64,000 nt of DNA from Streptomyces sp. DG2A-72 (GCF_030499575.1 NZ_JASTLC010000001.1:9758001-9822000), one strand, 5' to 3'. Positions 35,422 through 44,921 are shown, numbered from the stretch's first letter. The notes: generated from the sequence alone by a model not told the origin. A program made the numbers and translations.

Positions 35422-36330
35422 TCACAGAAGTGAACGCGCCAGCGCCACGGCCCCCTCGGCCGGCGGCACCCGCAGCGGCTGTGGCCTGGCTGTGGGTACC
35501 CTGTCCGTGAGGGCGGAGGTGAAGGCGTCGTACAGGACGGGCTGGGCGAGGACGGTGCTGCCCGCCACCACCACGTCGTCCACCACGACCCCGCGTTCGG
35601 CAAGCCGTTCGACGAGCGCGGCCAGCGACCGGCCGCCGTCGGCGATCACCGCACGGGCGAGCGGCGAGCCCGCCTCGGCGGCGGTGAACACGGCCGGGGC
35701 GTGCCGGCCCCACTCGGCGGAGATGTCCTTGGCGGCTTCCAGTGCCGCCCCGATCGCCGGGACTTCGGCGACCTCGAAGGAGGCGAGGAGACCGAGTGCG
35801 AGGGCGTCGGGCTCCTCCCCGCGGTCATGGGCCGCCCACACGGCGCGTGCGGCCTCGCGGACGAGACCGGCGGCGCCGCCCTCGTCCCCGAGGACCGCGC
35901 CCCAGCCGCCGACCTGGACGGGGCGGCCGTCGGCGAAGCGCCCCACCGCGACCGAACCGGTGCCGGCCACCAGGCCGACGCCCTTGTCCAGGCCCGCCGC
36001 GGGAACGAGGAGTTCGGCGTCGCCCACGACGAGTGCGGGCGCGTTGAAGTGGAGTTGCAGCGCGGTACGGATCTGGGCGCACTGACGGGATGTCTCGCAG
36101 GCGTGACCGCCCACGGCCAGAGCGGACGGGCGCGAGCCCGCCGGCAGGGCCTCGGCGGCCAGCACGGCCAGCCAGCCGGCGGCGGCCACGGGGTCGTGCG
36201 GCCGCCAGCCACTGCTGGAGCGGACGTGATCGGCGACCGGGGTGTCGCCCGCGAAGGCGCGCAAATGCGTCTTGGTGCCGCCCACGTCGATACCGACCAC
36301 GAGAGGGCCAGAAGGTGAAGCGTCCTGCAC
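35422..36330 (-). CDS. BadF/BadG/BcrA/BcrD-type sugar kinase (N-acetylglucosamine kinase-like)
   Basis: 302 residues of the ASKHA ATPase fold. It shows VVGIDVGGTKTHLRAFAGD (phosphate 1), VGLVAGTGSVAVGRF (phosphate 2), VGGWGAVLGDEGGAAGLVREA and a C-terminal VVAGSTVL adenosine motif. Members phosphorylate N-acetylglucosamine or similar amino sugars in the cytoplasm. The GTG start has GAGG five bases upstream. It is divergent from the ROK gene across a 28-bp operator-like palindrome and probably handles the product of the adjacent import locus. Confidence 0.87.
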   Translation of the reverse strand: MQDASPSGPLVVGIDVGGTKTHLRAFAGDTPVADHVRSSSGWRPHDPVAAAGWLAVLAAEALPAGSRPSALAVGGHACETSRQCAQIRTALQLHFNAPALVVGDAELLVPAAGLDKGVGLVAGTGSVAVGRFADGRPVQVGGWGAVLGDEGGAAGLVREAARAVWAAHDRGEEPDALALGLLASFEVAEVPAIGAALEAAKDISAEWGRHAPAVFTAAEAGSPLARAVIADGGRSLAALVERLAERGVVVDDVVVAGSTVLAQPVLYDAFTSALTDRVPTARPQPLRVPPAEGAVALARSLL

Positions 36331-36638
36331 GGATCCTCTTTCGTCGTTGCACTGTGCTGCGACGGCGGGCGAGACCGTGTCTGGAGGAAAGGCAGTCGAA
36401 GAACTAGGGAAGCCCCGGGACGGGCCTCTGACGGACCACGGCAGGCGAGTACCGTGAACTTCGTTAGGAAGTTAACTAACGAAGTACAGTGCGTCAAGAG
36501 AAATCGCGCACTCGACCACCGGGCGGGCCCGAGAGGGCCCCGCGGGGCGGGAACGCGTGACGTCATGGCATCCCATCGCCGCATCCCGTGGAGAGGTACG
36601 ACCCCGGAGCGCGGCGCTCGACCTCGCGTGGGAGAACT
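36331..36638. promoter_or_regulatory. Divergent promoter region with a 28-bp inverted repeat
   Basis: The main element is ACTTCGTTAG-N8-CTAACGAAGT (36458-36485), a perfect inverted repeat with 10-bp arms. Its interior GGAAGTTAACT is also nearly symmetrical. It lies 128 bases from the kinase start and 153 from the ROK start, well placed to control both. The rest of the 308 bases shows no ORF I would support. Confidence 0.65.
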
Positions 36639-37781
36639 GTGGAACACGACGTGGCGGAACCACCCCGCCTGACCGAGAGCGCGAGCGCGGTGTTCGCCGT
36701 GCTGGCCCGGGCGGGCACGGCGACCCGGCCGCAGCTCGCGAGCCTGGCGCGCCTGTCCAAGCCGACGGTGTCCTCCGCCGTCGCGGAACTGGAGAGCGCC
36801 CGTCTCGCCGCACACTCAGGCACCGCCTCCGGCGCCACCGGACGCTCCGCCGCCGTCTACGGACTCGGACCGGCGGCCGGTGCGGTGCTCGCCGTCGACC
36901 TCGGCCCCGCCCTCACCCGGGTGCGCGGCTGCGCCCTGGACGGCACCCTGCTCGCCCAGGCCACCGGCTCCCGGGACGAGGCCGCCGACGTCGTGCGCGA
37001 GGCCGTCTTCGCGCTGCCCGACGGCGCCCCGCTGCGCTCCATCGTCGTCGCCGTCGGCGATGTCCCGGCGGGGGAGGGGGGCGCAGGACAGCGGCCCGCG
37101 ACCGCCAAGGCCGGCCCCCTCTTCGACGCCATGGCCGTCGCCCTGCCCCGGGGCGTGCCGGTCCACCTCGAGAACAACGTCAACTGTGCCGCGCTCGCCG
37201 AGCTCCACGAGGGCGCCGCCCGCGGCCGGAACACCTTCGGCTATCTGCGGATCGGCGTCGGTATCGGCCTCGGCATCGTCGTCGGCGGCCAGGTGCTGCG
37301 CGGGGCGAACGCCGCCGCCGGTGAGCTCGCCCGGCTGCCCTACCCCTGGGACGAGGGCCGGGAGCCCCGCCAGGACGCCCTGGAGGAGTACATCGGCGCC
37401 CGCTCCCTGCTGCGCCGGGCCGCCGAGGCCTGGCCGGACGGCGACGGGTCCTGCCCCCGCACCGCCGAGCAGCTCTTCGCCCTCGCCCAGGAGGGCCGTG
37501 CCACGGCCCGTACGGTCGTGGACCGTCATGCCGCCGACATCGGCCGGCTGGCCGCCGCCGTGACCGCCGTACTGGACCCCGGACTGATCGTCCTGGGCGG
37601 CAGCACCGGCGCGGATCCGCAGCTGCTGCCGGGTGTGCGGGCCGAGATGGCGCGCCTGAGCTGGCCCACCGAGGTGGTGAGCAGCACGGTCGGTGATCTC
37701 GGCACCGTGGTGGGTGCTTCCCGACTCGCGGTCGCCCAAGGAGTCCAAACCGTGACCGACGCCGCGGGGGCCAAGGATTGA
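36639..37781 (+). CDS. ROK family transcriptional regulator of the oligosaccharide locus
   Basis: 380 residues. The winged helix (about residues 10-60) contains ATRPQLASLARLSKPTVSSA. The ROK domain shows VLAVDLGPALTRV, VHLENNVNCAALAE and GYLRIGVGIGLGIVVGGQ, an intact sugar-binding core. The final part has DPGLIVLGGST. The zinc CxCGxxGC motif is absent. GTG at 36639 is preferred because GGGAG lies four bases upstream. It is divergent from the kinase gene and precedes the binding-protein gene by 277 bases, so it is the likely local repressor. Confidence 0.9.
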   Translation: MEHDVAEPPRLTESASAVFAVLARAGTATRPQLASLARLSKPTVSSAVAELESARLAAHSGTASGATGRSAAVYGLGPAAGAVLAVDLGPALTRVRGCALDGTLLAQATGSRDEAADVVREAVFALPDGAPLRSIVVAVGDVPAGEGGAGQRPATAKAGPLFDAMAVALPRGVPVHLENNVNCAALAELHEGAARGRNTFGYLRIGVGIGLGIVVGGQVLRGANAAAGELARLPYPWDEGREPRQDALEEYIGARSLLRRAAEAWPDGDGSCPRTAEQLFALAQEGRATARTVVDRHAADIGRLAAAVTAVLDPGLIVLGGSTGADPQLLPGVRAEMARLSWPTEVVSSTVGDLGTVVGASRLAVAQGVQTVTDAAGAKD

Positions 37782-37813
37782 CGGTTTCCGGCTCGGTCTG
37801 CCAATGTCCGGAC

Positions 37814-37989
37814 AAGCGCTTTCTAGGTCGGCCGGGACGTCGGCTTGGAGCGAGCGTCCCGCCCGTACTCGACGTACGGCAACCGCACGAGGGCGTGCCC
37901 GTGCGGTGACGGCCACCACGGCCGGGGATCCTCGCCCGCGAGGAAGACGCGGCCGGGCGAGGCCGCGCCCTCCGGAAAGTGACTTTTCC
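37814..37989 (+). promoter_or_regulatory. Control region of the solute-binding protein gene
   Basis: Two symmetrical sites lie before the gene: AAGCGCTT (37814-37821), a core common in LacI-type operators, and GGAAAGTGACTTTTCC (37974-37989), with 5-bp arms. The second shares the GGAA-GT-A-CT pattern with the palindrome at 36458-36485, so the same ROK protein may bind both. Binding is not shown. Confidence 0.35.
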
Positions 37990-38058
37990 TGCAAAATGCA
38001 CCCGTGCCGCCTCGGTCGGCGCCGTGCTCCGTCCCCTGCGACGAAAAAGGGATCGAAG

Positions 38059-39381
38059 ATGATCAATGTAGGTGCGCGGCGCTCCCGCCGACTCGGCCGC
38101 GGCGGTATGCGCCGCCTGGTTCCCCTCGCTGCAGTGGCCACGGCAGGTGCCCTGCTGCTCTCCGCCTGCGGATCCGGATCCGACTCGGGCGGGACCTCCA
38201 AGTCGCTGACGTTCTGGATCTCCACGGTTCCGGGGCAGGACGCGGGCTGGAAGAAGATGGTGGCGCAGTACAAGAAGGAAGCCGGCGTCGACGTCAAGCT
38301 CGTCAACATTCCTTACGACGGCTACGACGCGAAGCTGCGCAACGCCGCGCAGGCGAACTCCCTGCCCGACGTGGCGGCCGTGCCGAAGCTGGACCCGATC
38401 TGGTCGAACAAGCTGATCGACCTCAGCTCCATCGCCAACAACAAGAGCAACAAGATCAACGCGAACTTCCTCGCCAAGGACTCGTCCGGGAAGGTGCTGT
38501 CCATCCCCTCGGACATCACCGCGTCGGGCATGTTCATCAACAAGTCGCTCTTCGAGAAGGCCGGCGTCTCCTACCCGACCTCGCCCTCGAAGACCTGGAC
38601 CTGGACCGAGTTCATCAAGGCGGCGAACGAGGTCCGGGAGAAGACCAAGGCCAAGTACTCCCTGACGTTCGACCAGTCCCCGTCCAGGCTCCGCGCCATG
38701 GTGTACGAGATGGGCGGGAAGTACGTCCACGCGGACTCCTCCGGCAAGTTCTCGGTGGACGCGGCGACCAAGAAGGCCGTGAACACCTTCGTCGGATGGA
38801 ACGACGACAAGACCATGCCGAAGTCGGTGTGGACCAGCGGCGCCGACCCGTCGGCCATGTTCCAGAGCGGTGACGTCGTCGCCTACTGGTCCGGCGTGTG
38901 GCAGGTCGCCTCCTTCGCGGAGAGCATCAACAAGTTCGAGTGGGCGAGCGTCCCGACTCCCGCCCAGCCGGTGCAGGCCAGCGACGTCAACAGCGGTGGC
39001 CTGATGGTGGGGTTCAACAACAACGGCGCCGCGGCCACCGCCGCGCAGAAGTTCATGTCCTGGCTGTACGAGCCGGCCCACTACCAGGCGCTGTGCGCGG
39101 CGTCCGGGTTCCTGCCGGTCGAGAGCGGTCTGAGCCCGAAGTACCCCTTCAAGTCCGAGGCGGCGCAGGCGGCGTTCAAGCTCTACAACGAGTCGATCCC
39201 GCTCTACGCCCCGATCTCCGGCTACTTCAACACCGCGCAGACGAACTGGGTGCTGAAGGGCAAGAGCCTCACCGAGGACCCGACCAAGACGGAGCTCGGC
39301 AAGGCGATCAACGGCCAGCAGTCGGCCGACAAGGCGCTGGACAACATCGTGGCCGGCTACAACCAGCAGGTCGGCGGCTGA
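38059..39381 (+). CDS. ABC importer, extracellular solute-binding lipoprotein
   Basis: 440 residues. The signal peptide ends LLLSACGSG, with the Cys as lipid anchor. The mature part follows the family 1 solute-binding pattern: SLTFWISTVPGQDAGWKKMV, then NAAQANSLPDVAAVPK and FNTAQTNWVL. ATG at 38059 has AAGGG about nine bases upstream. It captures an oligosaccharide for the two permeases that follow. Lys-rich surface composition is usual for such proteins. The substrate is unknown. Confidence 0.92.
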   Translation: MINVGARRSRRLGRGGMRRLVPLAAVATAGALLLSACGSGSDSGGTSKSLTFWISTVPGQDAGWKKMVAQYKKEAGVDVKLVNIPYDGYDAKLRNAAQANSLPDVAAVPKLDPIWSNKLIDLSSIANNKSNKINANFLAKDSSGKVLSIPSDITASGMFINKSLFEKAGVSYPTSPSKTWTWTEFIKAANEVREKTKAKYSLTFDQSPSRLRAMVYEMGGKYVHADSSGKFSVDAATKKAVNTFVGWNDDKTMPKSVWTSGADPSAMFQSGDVVAYWSGVWQVASFAESINKFEWASVPTPAQPVQASDVNSGGLMVGFNNNGAAATAAQKFMSWLYEPAHYQALCAASGFLPVESGLSPKYPFKSEAAQAAFKLYNESIPLYAPISGYFNTAQTNWVLKGKSLTEDPTKTELGKAINGQQSADKALDNIVAGYNQQVGG

Positions 39382-39505
39382 GCGTAAACCGGCAGGCCCG
39401 GGCGGCGGGATCGAGAACACCGCCGCCCGGCCTCGGGCCCCACGCGATGCCGGGCTCATGGCCCGAGCCCACAGGAACCCATTCCACCAGCACGGAGTCA
39501 GGAAG

Positions 39506-40417
39506 ATGACAGAACGCGCCCCGGACGTGTCCGTGAGCCCGCCCAGGAGCCGCAGTAAGTACACTCTTGCGCCGCTCGTCCTCATCGCGGCCAACGTCGT
39601 GCTCTTCGCCCTGTTCTTCCTCTGGCCGGCGGTGATCGGGCTCGTCTACTCCTTCACGAACTACACGGGCGTAGGGGCGTTCCAGTTCGTCGGACTGGAC
39701 AACTACCAGCGCCTGTTCGGGGACTCCACCTTCTTCGACGCGTTGACCCGGACGCTGCTGTACACCGTGCTCTTCGTCCCGCTGAACTTCGTGTTCTCGC
39801 TGCTCATCGCCAACGTGCTGGTGAGCAAGCACGCCAAGGGCGTGTCGGTCGCCCGTGTCTTCTTCTTCATCCCGTGGCTTCTGTCGCCCATCGTCGTGGG
39901 CGTCCTGTGGCGGTGGCTGTTCGGTGAGAACTTCGGACTGGTCAACTACTTCATCGAGAAGTTCGGCGGAAGTGCCGTTCCGTGGCAGTCGAACGCGGAC
40001 CTGTCGCTGATGGTGGTCGTGGTGGCGGCATCCTGGGCCTGGACGGGCTTCTCCATGCTGCTGTTCATCGCGGCGATCAAGAACGTACCGACGTCGTACT
40101 ACGAGGCGGCCGCGCTCGACGGCGCCGGTGCGTGGCGCCAGTTCATCAGCATCACACTGCCGAGCATCGCGCCCACTTCCTTCATCGTCATCCTGCTCAA
40201 CACGATCCACGCGATGAAGGAGTACCCGCTGTTCGCCTCCCTCAACAACGGCGGACCCGGAACGACGAACAACCTGCTTGTGCAGTACATCTACCAGACC
40301 GGCTTCAAATCGGGCCAGATCGGCTACGCGAGTGCCGCGTCGTTCGTGCTCATGCTCATCCTGATGGTCGTCGCGATCGTCCAGATGATGGTCAACCGGC
40401 GGGTGGAGAACCGATGA
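39506..40417 (+). CDS. Carbohydrate ABC transporter permease (MalF type)
   Basis: 303 residues with six hydrophobic segments, the first LAPLVLIAANVVLFALFFLW. The EAA loop YYEAAALDGAGAWRQFISIT gives the ATPase contact. GGAG lies eight bases before the ATG. It follows the binding-protein gene by 124 bases and overlaps the next permease gene by four bases (ATGA). Confidence 0.93.
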   Translation: MTERAPDVSVSPPRSRSKYTLAPLVLIAANVVLFALFFLWPAVIGLVYSFTNYTGVGAFQFVGLDNYQRLFGDSTFFDALTRTLLYTVLFVPLNFVFSLLIANVLVSKHAKGVSVARVFFFIPWLLSPIVVGVLWRWLFGENFGLVNYFIEKFGGSAVPWQSNADLSLMVVVVAASWAWTGFSMLLFIAAIKNVPTSYYEAAALDGAGAWRQFISITLPSIAPTSFIVILLNTIHAMKEYPLFASLNNGGPGTTNNLLVQYIYQTGFKSGQIGYASAASFVLMLILMVVAIVQMMVNRRVENR

Positions 40418-41316
40418 CAACCACAGACATGCCGCGCAAGGTCGACGCCGATTCCGTACGGGGCGTCGCCAAGAAGGGGCCCCGCGGCGGGCGTAGCGGT
40501 GGGCTTCGGCGCGCGGTGCCCGCGACCACACTGCTGTGGGTTCTGGCGGCCATCTACGCGGTGCCGGTGCTGTGGTTCGTCCTCAGCTCCTTCAAACCGG
40601 CGGGAGACCTGTTCTCCCTTCCGCTGACGCTGTTTCCGAACAACCCCACCGTGTCGGGTTACAAGGCGGCGTGGGACAGCGCCAACTTCTCCCAGTACTT
40701 CATCAACACGACCATCGTGTGTGTGATCGCGACGATCCTGACGGTGGGCGTCAGCTGCTGCACGGGGTACGCGCTGGCCAAGTACGACAACAAGTGGCTC
40801 AAGGTCTTCTTCGTCGGCATTCTGGCCACCACGATGCTGCCGGGCGAGGTCATGCTCGCCCCGCAGTTCCTGGTGGTCCGCGACCTCGGCCTCTACAACT
40901 CGCTCGCCGGCATCATCCTCCCTGCCGTGCTCACCGCGACCGGGTGCTTCATGTTCCGCCAGTTCTTCCTGACGGTCCCGGACGAGCTCATCGAGGCCGC
41001 CCGCATCGACGGTGCGCGTGAGCTGTCGATCTTCCTGCGGATCATGGTGCCGATCTCCCGGCCCATCATGCTGACGCTCGCCATCCTGTCGTTCCAGTGG
41101 CGGTGGAACGACTACATCTGGCCGCTTCTGATGCTCAACGATCCCAACAAGTTCACCGTGCAGATCGGCATCCAGAGCCTCGTCGGGGCGCAGAACATCA
41201 ACTGGTCGGTGGTGCTCGGCGGATCGGTCATCTCCATGATCCCTCTGATCGTCGTCTTTCTGGTATTCCAGCGTTACGTCATGAACGCCGACATCAATGC
41301 CGGACTGAAGGACTGA
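40414..41316 (+). CDS. Carbohydrate ABC transporter permease (MalG type)
   Basis: 300 residues with a basic N-terminal tail and six hydrophobic segments. The EAA loop LIEAARIDGARELSIFLRIM and the ending VMNADINAGLKD are typical. It pairs with the preceding permease. No ATPase gene lies in the cluster, so a shared ATPase is expected. The next gene starts two bases after its stop. Confidence 0.93.
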   Translation: MTTTDMPRKVDADSVRGVAKKGPRGGRSGGLRRAVPATTLLWVLAAIYAVPVLWFVLSSFKPAGDLFSLPLTLFPNNPTVSGYKAAWDSANFSQYFINTTIVCVIATILTVGVSCCTGYALAKYDNKWLKVFFVGILATTMLPGEVMLAPQFLVVRDLGLYNSLAGIILPAVLTATGCFMFRQFFLTVPDELIEAARIDGARELSIFLRIMVPISRPIMLTLAILSFQWRWNDYIWPLLMLNDPNKFTVQIGIQSLVGAQNINWSVVLGGSVISMIPLIVVFLVFQRYVMNADINAGLKD

Positions 41317-41318
41317 CC

Positions 41319-43037
41319 TTGCCCACCCCGCTCGACCACGAGTTCGTCCGGTCGGCGGCCCGCGCCGCCGACCGGCAGGCCGCCCCGTTGGCGGCCCGCC
41401 CCGACGAGGAACCCGCCGGTGTGACCCACCGCGCTCTGGCCCGCCGGGTGAAGACCCTGGTCGCGGCATACCGTTCCCCGGACTCGGCGCTGCACGGCAG
41501 CAGGCAGGCCGTCGCCGCCGCGATGACCCACCTCGCCGCCCTGCGGGCCACGCAGACCACCACCGGCCTCTTCGCCGGCGGCGACAACGTGCAGTCACCG
41601 CCGGACTCCGCCTTCACCGTCAACGACGTGTGCGACGCGCACGTCCTCGCCGCCGACGCGGGCCCGGAACTGCGCGACGTCACGGCCGCGCTCGCTGAGA
41701 TCGCCGGCGCCGCCACCGGCAGTCTCCTGACCGGTGGGGTGCATACCCCGAACCACCGCTGGGAGCTGTGCGCGGCGCTGGCCCGGCTGCACCGGTCGTT
41801 CCCGGACGACCGGCTGCTCGACCGCGTCGAGGAGTGGCTCGCCGAGGGCGTCGACATCGACGCGGACGGCCTGTACTCGGAACGGAGCGCCAACTACGCG
41901 GCCCATGTGTCCAACCCGTCGCTGCTGCTGCTGGCCGAAGTGCTCGGCCGCGCCGACCTGCTGTACGCCGTCGAACGCAATCTCGCCACGACCCTGGACC
42001 TGATCAGGCCGGACGGCACGGTGGAGACCGTCCACTCGCGACGTCAGGACCAGAGCCACCCGTTCCCGCTGGCGCCCTACCTGCCGCACTACCGGCTGCT
42101 CGCGATCCGCACCGGCCGGGGCGACTTCGCCCGGGTGGCGCGGCTGGCGGCCGCCGGCGGCATCGACGACCCCGACCTGCTCGCCGAGACCATCCTCGTC
42201 CCGGACCTGTGCCGCGCCCTGCCGTCCCTGGCCGCGGAGACACTTCCGCGCGACCGGTACCTCACCACCGCACGCCTCGCCGCACGCGCCTCGGCCACCG
42301 CGCACACGGTGGTGTACGGCGGCTCCGACGTACCCGAGCACCGGCGCATCCGCTCGGGCCTCGCCTGCAATCCCACCTTCCTGCGCCTGTTCGCCGGCGA
42401 CGCCGTCCTCGACGCGGTCCGTCTGGCGCGGGGGTTCTTCGACCTGGGCCCGTTCCGCGCCGCCGAAATGCAACAGCTCGCCGACAACCGGTACCGGCTC
42501 ACCGAAACCCTCACAGCCGCCTACTACCAGCCGCTCCCGACGGACCAGAGGCGGGACGACGGCGTCTACCGGCTGGTGGACGAGGGACGCTTCTCGGCCG
42601 CGATGGCCTTCCCGGACCGGCCCCGGGACGAGGTCTCCCACACGACCCGCGTCGAGGTGGACCTGAGGGAAGACGGCGCTGACCTGCGGATCGACATCAG
42701 CGGACCACGGGTGCCCTGGGCCCTCGAACTGACCTTCCGGCCGGGCGGCGTGCCGGAGGGCGCCGTACCGATCGGCGACGGACGCTGGTGCCTGACGACC
42801 GGGCCGATCACCTACCGGGCCGGTGACGACGAGATCCGGGTCGAGGCCGGTGTCGAGGCGGGCGAACCGCTGGCCGGGCCGGACCGGAGCGACATACTGC
42901 GGTACGACCCGGGACAGGACTACACCGTGGTGGGCGGCACCGACGCGACGACCGGGAACCGTGTCTACATCGGTGGACTCGGCCCGCACACACTGACCGT
43001 CGCACTGCGCGCCCGCCGGCACGCACCTGTCGTATGA
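41319..43037 (+). CDS. Possible cytoplasmic alpha/alpha-toroid polysaccharide lyase, first paralogue
   Basis: About 572 residues with no signal peptide. Start TTG at 41319 has AAGGA seven bases upstream and lies two bases after the permease stop. The N-terminal two thirds is a helical repeat domain containing FAGGDNVQSPPDSAFTVNDV, GGVHTPNHRWELCAALARL and DADGLYSERSANYAAHVSNP. The Asn-His pair and Tyr in these motifs recall heparinase- and alginate-lyase-type toroids. The last 170 residues look like a beta-sandwich. I infer a lyase or hydrolase acting on an imported oligosaccharide. A true heparinase signature is not evident, so the family is unassigned. Confidence 0.65.
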   Translation: MPTPLDHEFVRSAARAADRQAAPLAARPDEEPAGVTHRALARRVKTLVAAYRSPDSALHGSRQAVAAAMTHLAALRATQTTTGLFAGGDNVQSPPDSAFTVNDVCDAHVLAADAGPELRDVTAALAEIAGAATGSLLTGGVHTPNHRWELCAALARLHRSFPDDRLLDRVEEWLAEGVDIDADGLYSERSANYAAHVSNPSLLLLAEVLGRADLLYAVERNLATTLDLIRPDGTVETVHSRRQDQSHPFPLAPYLPHYRLLAIRTGRGDFARVARLAAAGGIDDPDLLAETILVPDLCRALPSLAAETLPRDRYLTTARLAARASATAHTVVYGGSDVPEHRRIRSGLACNPTFLRLFAGDAVLDAVRLARGFFDLGPFRAAEMQQLADNRYRLTETLTAAYYQPLPTDQRRDDGVYRLVDEGRFSAAMAFPDRPRDEVSHTTRVEVDLREDGADLRIDISGPRVPWALELTFRPGGVPEGAVPIGDGRWCLTTGPITYRAGDDEIRVEAGVEAGEPLAGPDRSDILRYDPGQDYTVVGGTDATTGNRVYIGGLGPHTLTVALRARRHAPVV

Positions 43038-43091
43038 CCCCGACGACCCACGCCATGGCCACCTCCGGTACGAAGGGCTGAGGACAGACAG

Positions 43092-44921
43092 ATGCATCTC
43101 CCGCACCAGCGCGGCCCGTTGCACGACCTGCCGGACACCCCCGAGGCATACGACGCCGTCCTCGCCGACGTCACCGAGCAGGCCCTGGCCCGCATCACAC
43201 CGGACGGCAATCTCGAACACCCCGACGCCGTCGACGACATCGGCGACACCTCGCTCGGCGTGACGTCGCTGCTGGCGTTCGCCTGGCAGCGCACGAAGGA
43301 TCCCCGGCTGCCGGAGGCGGTACGTCGCAGTCTCGCCTTCCATCTGCGGGAGCGGGTGTACGTCGAGGACAACCCCGGATACCCCAATCTGAGGGAGCGC
43401 AACTCCCGCCTGCCGTACGCCCGTTACACCCTCGCCGCGGGCGCGCACCCCATCGGGGACTGGCCCAGCACGGTGTGGGCGCTGCTCCAGACGGTCAATC
43501 TGCTGGACACGACGGACGGCCTGGTCGACGACGAACAGCGCACCGAGCTGCTTGAGTTGGCGCACGGCTACTGGCGCTGGCTGACCGAGGCGACCTTCTT
43601 CAACCCGCAGGAGGCGGGCAACCAGGCGATCGGCTGTGTGGTCGGCGGCCTGATGCTGGCCCGTCATCTGCCGGAAGAACAGAGCGAGGGTGTCCGCGCG
43701 CGGGCGCTGGAGCTGTACGCCGACAAGATCCGCGCCCACCGGGTGCGCGACCGGGGCGCCCTGCTGCCCCCCGAGCACGGCGGCGCCTACGACAACAACT
43801 ACGGCCCGATCTCCCTGTCCTTCCTCGCCCAGGCCCACCGGGTCAGCGGCGAGGAGATCTTCGCCGAGGACGGCGACACGCTCGCCCGCTACATCGACGC
43901 CCGCCTGACGACCGGCGGCTTCGACAACGGCGGCCCGCGCTACAGCGAACAGCACTCCGGCTTCGAATCGGTCCTGGGCCTGCGCTACTTCAGCCGCCGT
44001 ATCGGCGCCGACCTCGGCCGCTACCGGGGCGACACCCGCTGGGGCAGGCACGCGGTGCAGGCGGACGGCGGGATCGACGGCCACTTCGCGTGGATGCTGA
44101 TCTGGCAGATCCAGGACGGCACACGCTGGCACCGGGAGCCGGCCACGGCGGTGGCCCGCCACCAACTGCGCTCGGGCACGGTCTCGGTGGCCTTCGACGG
44201 CCGGATGACCCCGGCGGTGGTCGAGGCGGGCGGCACCTACTACCTGGCCGCCGCCGTCAATCGCCAGCACGGCTTCGGCCCGGTCACGGACGGCTTCCTG
44301 CACTGCCGCCCCATGGGCGAGGTCCGCGTGCGGGACCTGAGCACCGACGGCCTGACCGCCAAGCTGGTCACCAAGCCGGTCGTCGGCCGCGACCACGTCC
44401 TGCGCCATGTCCGGTCCCTGTACGTCACCGACGGCACGCGGCTGTGGATGACGGTGGCCGTCGAGCGGCTGCCGGGATCGCCGTATCTGCTCGCCGGACT
44501 GCCGTACGCCGCCGACGACGGCGACCGTGTGCGCAGGGTCGCGACCGGCGAGGTGACGGCGGCGGGTGAACTCCGTCTGAGCCACCCGGAGGCGGAGCGC
44601 ACGGACCACTTCGACGCCCGCTCGGAGACCACCCAGGAACTGGCGGCCTTCGCCCTGGCCGCCGATCCGCGCGGCTACGGCAACCCGGACGAGGGCTGGC
44701 GTCACCTGGTCGCGTCCACGGCGCTGGAGGCCGAACCGGCGCCGGGCGCGCCCGGTGACCTGCACGTCTTCGCCGTGCGCTACGGCGCCGAGGGCCCGTT
44801 CTCCCCGGAGTTCGAGCTCGGGGAGCAAGGGCTGACGGTACGGACCGAGGCCTTCACCGCCGTGATCGGGGAACCGGCCGGAGACGAGCGAGGGGAACCG
44901 CTGCTCACCCTGCGCCGCTGA
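43092..44921 (+). CDS. Possible cytoplasmic alpha/alpha-toroid polysaccharide-degrading enzyme, second gene
   Basis: 609 residues with no signal peptide. A helical domain (about 1-330) holds IGDWPSTVWALLQTVNLL, ATFFNPQEAGNQAIGCVVGG and EHGGAYDNNYGPISLSFLAQ. It is followed by GGPRYSEQHSGFESVLGLRY and a beta-rich C-terminal half with VVEAGGTYYLAAAVN. Conserved-looking Asn, Tyr and His residues in the helical part fit a toroid lyase or unsaturated-uronyl-type hydrolase. It differs from the previous gene in sequence and may act on the product of that enzyme. Gap to the previous gene is 54 bases. Confidence 0.6.
   Translation: MHLPHQRGPLHDLPDTPEAYDAVLADVTEQALARITPDGNLEHPDAVDDIGDTSLGVTSLLAFAWQRTKDPRLPEAVRRSLAFHLRERVYVEDNPGYPNLRERNSRLPYARYTLAAGAHPIGDWPSTVWALLQTVNLLDTTDGLVDDEQRTELLELAHGYWRWLTEATFFNPQEAGNQAIGCVVGGLMLARHLPEEQSEGVRARALELYADKIRAHRVRDRGALLPPEHGGAYDNNYGPISLSFLAQAHRVSGEEIFAEDGDTLARYIDARLTTGGFDNGGPRYSEQHSGFESVLGLRYFSRRIGADLGRYRGDTRWGRHAVQADGGIDGHFAWMLIWQIQDGTRWHREPATAVARHQLRSGTVSVAFDGRMTPAVVEAGGTYYLAAAVNRQHGFGPVTDGFLHCRPMGEVRVRDLSTDGLTAKLVTKPVVGRDHVLRHVRSLYVTDGTRLWMTVAVERLPGSPYLLAGLPYAADDGDRVRRVATGEVTAAGELRLSHPEAERTDHFDARSETTQELAAFALAADPRGYGNPDEGWRHLVASTALEAEPAPGAPGDLHVFAVRYGAEGPFSPEFELGEQGLTVRTEAFTAVIGEPAGDERGEPLLTLRR

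Noticed and set aside
41595-44828. Very long open frame on the minus strand opposite the two toroid-enzyme genes
   Set aside because: It is antisense to two genes with clear protein patterns and operon spacing. Long shadow frames are common in high-GC DNA.
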